Positions 1 through 6,359 of a DNA stretch of 12,498 bases are shown here, piece by piece (the first letter of the stretch is position 1; each line of letters starts with the position of its first letter). The stretch lies in contig JAKFXV010000160.1 in the NCBI GenBank assembly GCA_021731205.1, positions 1 through 12,498 on the forward strand, read 5' to 3'. Position numbers and translations under genes: made by a program. The notes under the pieces are model-generated. The model did not search any database and was not told the origin of the DNA. It worked only from the letters and a program-made list of their open reading frames with translations. The DNA is from Nocardioides sp. (GTDB lineage Bacteria > Actinomycetota > Actinomycetes > Propionibacteriales > Nocardioidaceae).

Positions 1-153
1 CTGCCAGCGCAGCGCCGCCTCGATGGGGTCACCGAAGCGTTTCTCGGAGCCGGCGACGCCCTGCACCAGCTGGACGGCTTGGCCGCCGGCTATGTCGACC
101 GCCGGCAACAGCTGGAGGTACGCCGCCCCTGCGGCGGGTCTGGAGTCGGACAC
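1..153 (-). CDS. hisA: HisA/PriA phosphoribosyl isomerase, N-terminal fragment (cut by window edge)
   Basis: Only the first 51 codons are visible; the frame is open to base 1 and the gene continues outside the window. The start is GTG at 153-151, chosen because a strong ribosome binding site (AGGAAGG, 160-166) lies 6 nt upstream. The fragment carries the first beta strand of the HisA barrel, with [18 protein letters not shown] at residues 15-32; the Asp of PAVD at residue 20 is the family's N-terminal catalytic aspartate. [11 protein letters not shown] follows at 41-51. HisA isomerises ProFAR to PRFAR in histidine biosynthesis. In many actinobacteria lacking trpF this protein (PriA) also isomerises phosphoribosyl anthranilate for tryptophan; too little is visible to tell whether that applies here. 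It lies 11 nt after hisH, so it belongs to the his operon, and hisF is expected next. Confidence 0.93.
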   Translation of the reverse strand, partial: MSDSRPAAGAAYLQLLPAVDIAGGQAVQLVQGVAGSEKRFGDPIEAALRWQ

Positions 154-159
154 GGGGAA

Positions 160-166
160 CCTTCCT
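160..166 (-). promoter_or_regulatory. Ribosome binding site of hisA
   Basis: AGGAAGG on the minus strand lies 6 nt before the hisA GTG and overlaps the hisH stop codon (167-165). It fixes the GTG at 153 as the hisA start and suggests coupling of hisH termination to hisA initiation. Confidence 0.75.
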
Positions 167-794
167 AGAGGGATCTGACCCAGTTGCGCAGCAACGCCGC
201 CCCGGCGTCACCGGACTTCTCCGGGTGGAACTGGGTGGCCGACAGCGGGCCGTTCTCCACGGCCGCGACGAAGCTGTCGCCGCCGTGGTCGGACCACGTC
301 ACGAGTGGTGGGCGAGTGCGATTGTTGGTTTCCAGGACCCAGGTCCGCGCGGCATAGGAGTGCACGAAGTAGAAACGCTCAGAACCGACCCCGGCGAAGA
401 GCACCGAGTCGTCGGGGGCGTCGACGGTGTTCCACCCCATGTGCGGGACGACCGGCGCGACGAGGCGTTCGATCGTTCCTGGCCACTCTCCACAGCCGGA
501 CGTCACCACGTCGTGCTCGACACCGGTCTCGAAGAGGATCTGCATGCCAACGCAGATGCCGAGCACCGGCCGCCCGCCCGCGAGGCGACGACCGATCACC
601 TCCGGGCCATGGACCGAGCGCAGGCCCGCCATGCACGCCGCGAAGGCACCGACGCCGGGCACCACCAGGCCAGCTGCCTGTTCCGCGATCTGTCGATCCG
701 AGGTGAGCGTGACCACTGCACCGGCGCGCTCGAGTGCGCGCACGGCGGAGCGCAGATTCCCCGACCCGTAGTCGAGGATCGCAACCGACTTCAC
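165..794 (-). CDS. hisH: Imidazole glycerol phosphate synthase, glutamine amidotransferase subunit HisH
   Basis: Class I (triad) glutaminase, 209 aa, the usual size for HisH. It hydrolyses glutamine and passes ammonia to HisF, which converts PRFAR to IGP and AICAR in histidine biosynthesis. The N-terminus has [12 protein letters not shown] (5-16). The nucleophile is Cys81 in GICVGMQ, and the oxyanion region is PGVGAF (46-51). The triad is completed by His190 and Glu192 in [17 protein letters not shown] (117-122) and the FVHSYA segment (143-148) are also HisH signatures. The start codon is GTG (794-792), with a moderate GAAGG site (805-809) 10 nt upstream. The gene starts 18 nt after hisB and ends 11 nt before hisA. 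No key residue is missing. HisF should lie beyond the left edge of the window. Confidence 0.97.
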   Translation of the reverse strand: MKSVAILDYGSGNLRSAVRALERAGAVVTLTSDRQIAEQAAGLVVPGVGAFAACMAGLRSVHGPEVIGRRLAGGRPVLGICVGMQILFETGVEHDVVTSGCGEWPGTIERLVAPVVPHMGWNTVDAPDDSVLFAGVGSERFYFVHSYAARTWVLETNNRTRPPLVTWSDHGGDSFVAAVENGPLSATQFHPEKSGDAGAALLRNWVRSL

Positions 795-812
795 TGCCAG
801 CGCGCCTTCACC

Positions 813-1412
813 TCAGAGTGTGCCCTTGGTGGACGGCACTCCGGTCTCGCGCGGGTCGAGTGCGATGGCGTCGCGGAAGGCCCGGGCGAACGCCTTGAAC
901 TGTGCCTCCACCAGGTGGTGCGGATCACGCGACGACAGCACCCGGATGTGGAGGGCGACCTGGGCGTGGAACGCCAACGTCTCGAAGACATGCCGGGTGA
1001 GTGACCCCGCATAGTCGCCACCGATCACGGCGTACTCCTGGCCGGCCGGTTCCCCGACGTGCACACAGTAGGGGCGGCCCGAGACGTCCACCGCGCATTG
1101 CACCAGCGCCTCGTCGAGGGGCACGAGCGCATCGCCGAAGCGCCGGATGCCGACCTTCTCGCCCAACGCCTCGCGCAGCGCCTGGCCCAAGACGATCGCG
1201 GTGTCCTCGACACTGTGATGGGCGTCGATGTGCGTGTCACCGACCGTCTGAACGGTCAGATCGAGCAGCGCGTGGCGGGCGAAGGAGTGCAGCATGTGGT
1301 CGAAGAACCCGACTCCGGTCGAGATGTCCGCCTGACCGGTGCCGTCGAGATCAAGCTCGATCCGGACCTTCGACTCCTTGGTCTCGCGGACCAGGGTCGC
1401 CATCCTGCTCAT
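813..1412 (-). CDS. hisB: Imidazoleglycerol-phosphate dehydratase HisB
   Basis: Monofunctional IGP dehydratase, 199 aa, which converts IGP to imidazole acetol phosphate; there is no fused histidinol-phosphatase domain. It shows the duplicated metal-binding half-sites of the family: DAHHSVED at 63-70 (His65, His66, Glu69) and [16 protein letters not shown] at 163-178 (His165, His166, Glu169, Lys173). GVGFFDHML is at 34-42 and the conserved C-terminal STKG lies at 194-197. The start is ATG 1412-1410, backed by a perfect AGGAGG (1417-1422) at 4 nt. A second in-frame ATG is 3 codons later but too far from that site. The start codon overlaps the stop of a 20-codon micro-ORF as ATGA. The hisH gene follows after 18 nt. 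Confidence 0.97.
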   Translation of the reverse strand: MSRMATLVRETKESKVRIELDLDGTGQADISTGVGFFDHMLHSFARHALLDLTVQTVGDTHIDAHHSVEDTAIVLGQALREALGEKVGIRRFGDALVPLDEALVQCAVDVSGRPYCVHVGEPAGQEYAVIGGDYAGSLTRHVFETLAFHAQVALHIRVLSSRDPHHLVEAQFKAFARAFRDAIALDPRETGVPSTKGTL

Positions 1413-1471
1413 GCGTCCTCCTGATGAGCTCGCAGTTCGAGCGCAACCTGGCGCTCTCGCGCATCGCTCAT
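1409..1471 (-). CDS. 20-codon micro-ORF bridging hisC and hisB (protein status uncertain)
   Basis: The frame [20 protein letters not shown] runs from ATG 1471-1469 to TGA 1411-1409. Its start overlaps the hisC stop as ATGA, and its stop overlaps the hisB start as a second ATGA. It has its own strong ribosome binding site (GAGGAGG, 1476-1482) inside the last hisC codons, and the hisB AGGAGG lies within its own codons 17-19. Translation is therefore very likely. Whether the peptide has a function is unknown. By my count 12 of 20 third positions are G or C, low for this GC-rich region, which argues more for a translated coupling spacer than a selected protein. I recognise no family. It is not in the hisB frame, so it is not a simple N-terminal extension of HisB. 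Confidence 0.45.
   Translation of the reverse strand: MSDARERQVALELRAHQEDA
1417..1422 (-). promoter_or_regulatory. Ribosome binding site of hisB (inside the micro-ORF)
   Basis: Perfect AGGAGG lies 4 nt before the hisB ATG and within the coding sequence of the upstream micro-ORF. It decides the first ATG (1412) over the internal ATG at 1403. Confidence 0.8.
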
Positions 1472-2583
1472 GCTTCCTCCTCGGCCCTGAGGTCGAGCAC
1501 CTCGCTCAGGGCCTTCCTGAATGCCGTCATCTCCATCGGCGTGCCGATCGACACGCGCAACCAACCGTCCGGACCGGTCTCGCGGATCAAGACACCACGG
1601 TCGCACAACGCCTGCCAGATCGCATGCCGATTGTCGAAGGTTCCGAACAGCACGAAGTTCGCGTCGCTATCGGCGACCCGCAGCCCGCCGGCGCGTAGCC
1701 AGTCGACCAGCCGGTCGCGCTCGGCCCGCAGTTCGTCGACCCTGGCCAACATCTCCGGCGCGTGCCGCAGCGCGACCAGAGCGACCGCCTGGGTGGTCGC
1801 CGACAGGTGGTAGGGAAGTCTCACGATCCGGGCCGCGTCACAGATCTCGCGGGCCGCCGCGAAGTAGCCCAGGCGCGCTCCGGCCAGGCCGAACGCTTTG
1901 CTCATCGTGCGAGCCACGACCAGGTTGCGATGGGTCGCCAGCAAGGTGAGCGCGCTCGGCGTGCCCGTGCGCCGGAACTCGGCGTACGCCTCGTCGATGA
2001 CGACCACCGCGCTCGGTGCTGCGTCACACAGGGCCGAGACGACCTCGAGGGGCAGCGCCGTCCCGGTGGGGTTGTTGGGCGATGGCAGCAACACCAGCGA
2101 CGGGGCCTGCTCGGCGATCAGCGCCAGAGCCGACGCGGTCTCGACGGAGAAGTCGGAGGCTCGATGCCCTTCGACCCAGGTCGTCATCGTGTCGCGGGCG
2201 TACTCGGGGTACATCGAGTACGTCGGAGCGAACGACACGGCTGTGCGACCTGGACCGCCGAAGGCCTGGAGCAGGTGGAGCATGACCTCGTTGGACCCGT
2301 TGGCCGCCCAGATCTGCTCGGGTGCGAACGCTGTTCCCGTTTCCCGGCCGAGGTAGGCGGCCAGCTCGGTGCGAAGCGCGGTGAACTCGCGGTCCGGATA
2401 GCGATTGAGGGTCGTCGCGGCGTCGAACACGGCCCGAGCCATCTCCTCGGCAATTGCCGGGCTCGGGCCGTAGGGGACCTCGTTGACGTTCAGCTGGACC
2501 GGCAGGTCGAGTTGGGGAGCCCCGTAGGGCACGCAGTCGCGTAGCTCGCGGCGCAGGGGTGGCCAGGGAACGCTCGTCGTCAC
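1468..2583 (-). CDS. hisC: Histidinol-phosphate aminotransferase HisC
   Basis: Class I/II fold-type I PLP aminotransferase, 371 aa from the chosen start. It transfers the amino group of glutamate to imidazole acetol phosphate, giving histidinol phosphate. The N-terminal substrate motif [12 protein letters not shown] is at 31-42 and AANGSNEV is at 93-100. PSPNNPTG (167-174) and VIDEAYAEF (195-203, with Asp197 contacting the PLP ring nitrogen) follow. The PLP-binding lysine is Lys229 in [15 protein letters not shown], and NFVLFG is at 309-314. The start is GTG 2583-2581, 7 nt after the hisD stop. The frame stays open further upstream to 2673, but that would overlap hisD by about 80 nt and add unconserved residues. 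No clear ribosome binding site precedes the GTG, so reinitiation after hisD is likely. The stop overlaps the micro-ORF start as ATGA. Confidence 0.96.
   Translation of the reverse strand: MTTSVPWPPLRRELRDCVPYGAPQLDLPVQLNVNEVPYGPSPAIAEEMARAVFDAATTLNRYPDREFTALRTELAAYLGRETGTAFAPEQIWAANGSNEVMLHLLQAFGGPGRTAVSFAPTYSMYPEYARDTMTTWVEGHRASDFSVETASALALIAEQAPSLVLLPSPNNPTGTALPLEVVSALCDAAPSAVVVIDEAYAEFRRTGTPSALTLLATHRNLVVARTMSKAFGLAGARLGYFAAAREICDAARIVRLPYHLSATTQAVALVALRHAPEMLARVDELRAERDRLVDWLRAGGLRVADSDANFVLFGTFDNRHAIWQALCDRGVLIRETGPDGWLRVSIGTPMEMTAFRKALSEVLDLRAEEEA
1476..1482 (-). promoter_or_regulatory. Ribosome binding site of the hisC-hisB micro-ORF
   Basis: GAGGAGG lies in the final hisC codons (encoding the C-terminal Glu-Glu-Glu-Ala), 4 nt before the ATG at 1471. 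Its strength is the main evidence that the 20-codon frame is translated. Confidence 0.65.
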
Positions 2584-2590
2584 CGGCGGT

Positions 2591-3937
2591 TCAACGTCCG
2601 TCGGCGGGTGCGATGTCGGCGTCCCTAAAGCGAGCTGACACGGCCGCCGCGTGACCGGGCAGGTCTTCGGCATTGGCCAGGTTGATCACATGCAAAGAGA
2701 CCTCCTGGAGCGCGGCGTGGGTGTATTCCACGACGTGCATCGAGCGCAGGAACGAGCGAACCGAGAGCCCGGAGGAGTGGCATGCACACCCGGCTGTCGG
2801 CAGCACGTGGTTGGAGCCGGCGCAGTAGTCGCCCAATGAGACCGGCGTGAACGGGCCGACGAAGACGGCCCCGGCATTGCGCACCCGGGCCGCAACGCTC
2901 GATGCATCGGCAGTGTGGATCTCCAGATGCTCGGCGGCGTAGGCGTTGGCCACGTCGATGGCCTGTTCCAGGCCCTCGACCAGGACGATGCCGGATTGCC
3001 TGCCGCCGAGCGAGGCGCTGATCCGCTGGACGTGCTTAGTGCGCGAGACCTGCTTGTCGAGCTCGACGTCGACGTCGTCGGCCAACCGGACCGAATCGGT
3101 GACCAGGACACTTGCGGCCAGTGGGTCGTGCTCGGCTTGGCTGATCAGGTCGGACGCCACCAAAGCCGCGTCGGCCGAGTCGTCGGCCACGATCATGATC
3201 TCGGTCGGCCCCGCTTCGGAGTCGATTCCGATCCGACCCTTCAACAGGCGTTTGGCAGCCACCGTGTAGATGTTGCCCGGCCCGGTGACCAGGTCGACCC
3301 GGCGACAGCTGCCGGCGCCGTACGCGAACATGGCGATCGCCTGAGCGCCGCCGGCGGCGTAGACCTCCTCGACGCCGAGCAGGGCGCAGGCGGCGAGGAT
3401 CGTCGGGTGCGGCCAGCCGTCGTTTCCGCGCTGCGGCGACGACGCGAGGGCGATCGAACCCACGCCCGCTACTTGGGCCGGAACCACGTTCATCACGACG
3501 CTCGAGACCAGCGGCGCGAGACCGCCTGGGACATAGAGTCCGACCCGGTCGACCGGAACCATCCGGTGGGTCACCCGGGCCCCGGGGGCGAGATCACTCA
3601 CGACATCCGATTCACGCTCGAGGAGACAGGTAGCGCGCAGCCGGGAGATCGCCTCGTCCAAGCCGGCGCGCACCTCGGAGTCGAGATCGGCGAGGGCCTG
3701 GCCGATGACCCCAGCCGGAACGGCGAGGCTTGCTGGTCTCACTGCGTCGAACTGCTCGGAGAAGTCGGCGATCGCGGCCTCGCCACGGGTCCGCACGGCC
3801 TCGCAGATCGGCCGCACCACGTCGAGGGCGGCCTCGACGTCGAAGTCGGCCCGCGGAACGACCCCGCGGTAGTCGGGGGGGGCGCCGGCGGCGGCGGTTT
3901 CGGGGACAGTTCCCCGAAGATCGATCCGCCGCATCAT
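2591..3937 (-). CDS. hisD: Histidinol dehydrogenase HisD
   Basis: NAD- and zinc-dependent enzyme, 448 aa, catalysing the last two oxidations from L-histidinol to L-histidine. The zinc ligands are visible with the family spacing: Gln267 and His270 in SQAEHDPLA, Asp370 in [13 protein letters not shown], and His429 in LPGHAAAV. The catalytic Glu336-His337 pair lies in AEHLEIHT. The dinucleotide region includes [12 protein letters not shown] (218-229), and DSEAGPTEI is at 239-247. The start is the first of two tandem ATGs (3937 and 3934). There is no ribosome binding site, but a TAGAAT -10 element lies 7 nt upstream, so the transcript is probably leaderless. The frame is open upstream to 4417, but that part is antisense to the LON-domain gene and has no HisD homology. 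It is the first gene of the his operon. A run of eight C lies near codons 19-21. Confidence 0.97.
   Translation of the reverse strand: MMRRIDLRGTVPETAAAGAPPDYRGVVPRADFDVEAALDVVRPICEAVRTRGEAAIADFSEQFDAVRPASLAVPAGVIGQALADLDSEVRAGLDEAISRLRATCLLERESDVVSDLAPGARVTHRMVPVDRVGLYVPGGLAPLVSSVVMNVVPAQVAGVGSIALASSPQRGNDGWPHPTILAACALLGVEEVYAAGGAQAIAMFAYGAGSCRRVDLVTGPGNIYTVAAKRLLKGRIGIDSEAGPTEIMIVADDSADAALVASDLISQAEHDPLAASVLVTDSVRLADDVDVELDKQVSRTKHVQRISASLGGRQSGIVLVEGLEQAIDVANAYAAEHLEIHTADASSVAARVRNAGAVFVGPFTPVSLGDYCAGSNHVLPTAGCACHSSGLSVRSFLRSMHVVEYTHAALQEVSLHVINLANAEDLPGHAAAVSARFRDADIAPADGR
3875..3882. repeat. Eight-base G/C homopolymer inside the 5' end of hisD
   Basis: Eight consecutive G on the plus strand, read as C in hisD at codons 19-21 (Ala-Pro-Pro), about 55 bases into the gene. 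It is flanked by a GCC/GGC-rich low-complexity stretch that encodes a short insertion ([10 protein letters not shown]) before the conserved DYRGVVPRA segment. Confidence 0.8.
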
Positions 3938-3944
3938 GAGCACG

Positions 3945-3950
3945 ATTCTA
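3945..3950 (-). promoter_or_regulatory. Putative -10 element of the his operon (leaderless)
   Basis: TAGAAT on the minus strand ends 7 nt before the first hisD ATG, which puts the expected transcription start at or next to the A of the ATG. No good -35 is visible (the nearest candidate is TTGGTC at 3971-3966, spacer 15). The missing Shine-Dalgarno supports leaderless initiation, which is common in actinobacteria. Confidence 0.55.
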
Positions 3951-3958
3951 CTGCGACC

Positions 3959-3964
3959 TAGACT
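3959..3964 (+). promoter_or_regulatory. Putative -10 element of the LON-domain gene (leaderless)
   Basis: TAGACT ends 6 nt before the ATG at 3971, and the intervening bases CGACCA contain no ribosome binding site. The expected start site therefore coincides with the ATG. Only 8 bp separate it from the divergent hisD -10 element. Confidence 0.55.
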
Positions 3965-3970
3965 CGACCA

Positions 3971-4636
3971 ATGACGCCCGCCTTGCCGATGTTCCCGCTG
4001 AACTCGGTGGTCTTTCCCACCATGGCCGTGCCGTTGCATGTCTTCGAGGAGCGCTACCGGGCCCTGGTCCGACGAGTGCTCGCCGAGCCCGACCCCGCTC
4101 GACGCGTCTTTGGGACGGTGGCCATCAGAGAGGGGTACGAAGTCGGGGAGCACGGCAAGCAGGAGCTCTACCGCGTCGGGTGCCGGCTCCAGGTCACCGA
4201 CGCCACCGAGCACTCCGATGGTTCCTACGACGTGCTCACCATCGCCAGGGACCGCTTCCGGCTGCATGGGATGGACGTCAGCGGCGCGTTCCCGCTGGGC
4301 GACATCACGGACCTCGTCGATCGGCGCACAGCGGTGCCACAGCGGGTGATCGACGGCGCCATCGAGGCGTTCACGGTGTATCGCGGCGCCCTGGCCGAGA
4401 TCAGGGCCGAACTTCACACCGGGTCGTTGCCCCGAGATCCGGTCTACCTGGCCTGGGTGCTGGCTTCGGTCAGTCCCCTGACGTTCCCCGATCGGCAGTC
4501 ACTGCTCGAGGAGAGCGACCCGGCCGAGCGGTTGCGCATGATCACTGGCTTGTTCCGCGACGAACTTCGAGCGATGTCGGTCATCGCGTCGTTGCCTGCG
4601 ACCGATGTCGCCCGGACCGGATGGTCCCCGAACTGA
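3971..4636 (+). CDS. LON substrate-binding domain protein (no protease domain)
   Basis: A 221-aa protein made almost entirely of the LON N-terminal substrate-binding (PUA-like) domain. The family signature is at the start: [20 protein letters not shown] at 5-24, followed by FEERYRALV (25-33). [10 protein letters not shown] (47-56) and the strand-rich IARDRFRL segment (91-98) follow. A helical C-terminal half (about 125-207) includes [22 protein letters not shown] (159-180), typical of this stand-alone family. There is no AAA+ ATPase or Ser-Lys protease domain, so it is not a Lon protease, and its role is not established. It is cytoplasmic, with no signal peptide or membrane segment. It is the only plus-strand gene in the window, divergent from hisD by 33 bp and convergent with the DUF3352 gene. 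Start ATG 3971 has no Shine-Dalgarno but has a close -10 element. Confidence 0.9.
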   Translation: MTPALPMFPLNSVVFPTMAVPLHVFEERYRALVRRVLAEPDPARRVFGTVAIREGYEVGEHGKQELYRVGCRLQVTDATEHSDGSYDVLTIARDRFRLHGMDVSGAFPLGDITDLVDRRTAVPQRVIDGAIEAFTVYRGALAEIRAELHTGSLPRDPVYLAWVLASVSPLTFPDRQSLLEESDPAERLRMITGLFRDELRAMSVIASLPATDVARTGWSPN

Positions 4637-4644
4637 TCAGTTCG
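4629..4644. repeat. Perfect 16-bp palindrome between convergent genes
   Basis: CGAACTGATCAGTTCG is its own reverse complement. It overlaps the LON-gene stop codon (TGA 4634-4636) and lies 14 bp from the stop of the convergent gene. As RNA it could fold a 6-bp stem around a GATC loop from either strand. It lacks a U-tract, so a bidirectional intrinsic terminator is only a weak possibility. A protein-binding site is an alternative. Confidence 0.6.
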
Positions 4645-4657
4645 TGATCGTCGACGC

Positions 4658-6247
4658 TCAGTCGGTCGAGATCCGCAGAGTCATCCGTGCGATATCCCCG
4701 TCCACCGTGCCCGTGGCGCCCAGCGACTTGAGGGGTTCGAGGTTCGCCATGTCGGGATCGCCACTTCCGGCGATGAGTCGGTCGAGCCAGTCCCCGAAGT
4801 CGACGAACGCCACGGCGCCCGCGTCATCGACATTGCCGACCACGTCGGTGAACGCGTCGCTGTCGCCGAGGCCGCCGTCGGCCAACAAGGCTGCCCGATA
4901 GTCCGCGCTCGGCCCGATCGCAACGACGTCCCCAGCGGAGTCGCTGGCCAAGAACGGCTCGCCGTAGGGGCCGAGGGTGGTCCGCAGCTTCTCGAGGACC
5001 GCCTCGATGGCCGGTGTGTCACCGGTGATCTTGACCCCGATGGGGACGTCAGAACCGTCCGAGCTGTTGGCGATGGCCTCGATATCGAGGTCCCCACTCA
5101 CGGCGACGACGAACGCGTCACCGAGCAGGGTCTCAACATCGGCCGGGAAGTCGAGGCCGGTCTGCATCTCGAAGCCCTCGATATCATCCTCGGACATCCC
5201 GCCCCCGGCCCAGCTGGCGAGCTGCTTCTCGACCTGCGCGGCATAGCCGTCGCCCACACTCAAGCCCACGGCCGCCGCGGTGTCGGCCGGAAGAGCTGCC
5301 ATGGAGGCACCGGCACTGGCGCCCAGCACGTCCTCTCCGTTCTGCTGGGCGGCCGTCACCGCTTCGAACTCGAGTCCGGCGTCTGCGAAGCGCAAGGTGC
5401 CGGCCATGCCGGTGAAGTCGGCGTACAGGTCGCTCAGGTCGTCCAACGCCGGATCCTGGAGTTGCGCGTCGGCTGATTCCATCAGCCTCGGCAACGCGTC
5501 CGGGCCGGCGTACATGGTGAGGATGCCTAGGTCTCCGACTTCGTCGATCCACGCGGTGTGATCGGCGTCCTCGGACAGCGGATCGGCGGTCGCGGCGGCG
5601 ACGACCCGGTCTGCCGTCGCGGCGTCTTCAGCGACGACCGCCCAGCCGTCTGCAATGCTCCAGCCGCCCACCTCGTTGGCGCCACCGCAATCACGCAGCG
5701 CCGCGAGACCGGTGCCGGCGGCCTCTTCGTCGGTGACCTGAACCACCAGCACGGGGGTGATCTCGTCCCCTCCGAGGTCGATGGCCGCAACGGCCGCAGT
5801 CGTTCCCAGCCAGGGCTCGACGTCGTTAGCGAAGTCGACGCTGTCGCAACCGCCCTGCTCCTTGACCCACGAGAAGAGCTCGGCACGGAGGTCGGTGTCG
5901 TCGTCCAGGTTCAGCTCGGCACGGATCGCCGGAAACTTGCGCAGGAACCGGTAGGCCTCGACCTGCTGCTCACCGCTGGGTTCCACATCGATGCTGACGT
6001 AGGCGAGGGTGCTCGCGGGAAGCGCAGCGGTCGGCTGCTCGCCGGTCGCGAAGTACATGGATGCCGCCCAGGCGCCCGCTCCCGCGAGCGCCACCACACC
6101 AAGTCCAGCACCCAGCACGACGCCACGCCGGCCGGATCGCGGGGGTCCGGCCACGGAGACGCTACGTGGCAGGGGGGACCCGGCGATCGGCTCGAGGTAT
6201 TCCGGCTCGTCGCCGGGGGTCGAGGGGCCGGGATTGCTGTCTGACAT
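4658..6247 (-). CDS. Membrane-anchored DUF3352-type protein with internal duplication
   Basis: A 529-aa protein of unknown function, matching in layout the actinobacterial DUF3352 family. Residues 1-41 are a Pro/Gly/Ser-rich cytoplasmic tail ending in basic residues. A single transmembrane helix spans about 42-66, and residues 67-529 form an acidic exported domain. There is no lipobox, so it is anchored by the helix rather than by lipid. The exported part looks like two related copies, about 74-300 and 318-529: each begins ALPAxT, contains DFxxDVExxLG, then a DxxDxG-like strand pair, and ends in a TLR- or TGT-containing strand. Only two cysteines exist (134 and 187), both in copy one, possibly forming a disulfide. 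The start ATG 6247 is chosen over an upstream GTG/ATG frame because AGGGGGA (6253-6259) precedes it at suitable spacing. Confidence 0.82.
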   Translation of the reverse strand: MSDSNPGPSTPGDEPEYLEPIAGSPLPRSVSVAGPPRSGRRGVVLGAGLGVVALAGAGAWAASMYFATGEQPTAALPASTLAYVSIDVEPSGEQQVEAYRFLRKFPAIRAELNLDDDTDLRAELFSWVKEQGGCDSVDFANDVEPWLGTTAAVAAIDLGGDEITPVLVVQVTDEEAAGTGLAALRDCGGANEVGGWSIADGWAVVAEDAATADRVVAAATADPLSEDADHTAWIDEVGDLGILTMYAGPDALPRLMESADAQLQDPALDDLSDLYADFTGMAGTLRFADAGLEFEAVTAAQQNGEDVLGASAGASMAALPADTAAAVGLSVGDGYAAQVEKQLASWAGGGMSEDDIEGFEMQTGLDFPADVETLLGDAFVVAVSGDLDIEAIANSSDGSDVPIGVKITGDTPAIEAVLEKLRTTLGPYGEPFLASDSAGDVVAIGPSADYRAALLADGGLGDSDAFTDVVGNVDDAGAVAFVDFGDWLDRLIAGSGDPDMANLEPLKSLGATGTVDGDIARMTLRISTD

Positions 6248-6252
6248 GTATT

Positions 6253-6259
6253 TCCCCCT
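6253..6259 (-). promoter_or_regulatory. Ribosome binding site of the DUF3352 gene
   Basis: AGGGGGA on the minus strand lies 5 nt before ATG 6247. It supports this start over the frame opening 45 nt further upstream, and removes an N-terminal stretch that would precede the MSDSNPG tail. Confidence 0.6.
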
Positions 6260-6312
6260 GCTTGGGAATGACTGGTTGGGCACGACGCGCAACGGTGCCG
6301 CGGGCGCCGCTA

Positions 6313-6329
6313 CCCACAGTATCGGTGGG
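6313..6329. repeat. Inverted repeat downstream of dnaE
   Basis: CCCAC and GTGGG flank 7 bp (AGTATCG), giving a 5-bp stem 31 bp past the dnaE stop. On the minus strand the loop contains GATACT, a plausible -10 hexamer for the DUF3352 gene. The rest of the 112-bp gap (6248-6359) holds no other gene that I can see. Confidence 0.4.
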
Positions 6330-6339
6330 CCGATCGGCC
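6328..6339. repeat. Perfect 12-bp palindrome downstream of dnaE
   Basis: GGCCGATCGGCC is self-complementary and abuts the inverted repeat at 6313-6329, 21 bp after the dnaE stop. It could form part of a GC-rich terminator or be a binding site. No T-run follows, and 12-bp GC palindromes do occur by chance in such DNA. Confidence 0.4.
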
Positions 6340-6359
6340 GACTGGAGGCTTCCTGCAGG

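Noticed and set aside
1409..1606. Longer version of the hisC-hisB micro-ORF (65 codons)
   Set aside because: The upstream part lies inside hisC in another frame. Only the last 20 codons start from a well-placed ribosome binding site.
2584..2673. 30-residue N-terminal extension of hisC
   Set aside because: It would overlap hisD by about 80 bp and has no HisC-like sequence; the GTG at 2583 gives the expected N-terminus.
2915..3961. 348-codon plus-strand open frame opposite hisD
   Set aside because: Long but antisense to a HisD with all catalytic residues; its composition (Asp/Gly/Arg/His-rich) has no recognisable motif.
3938..4417. N-terminal extension of hisD to 608 aa
   Set aside because: The added 160 residues are the antisense of the LON-domain gene. 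HisD proteins begin near MMRRIDLRG, and a -10 element sits directly before that ATG.
4629..4644. Calling the palindrome an intrinsic terminator
   Set aside because: The stem is only about 6 bp with a mixed loop, and no T-run follows on either strand, so I list it as a repeat instead.
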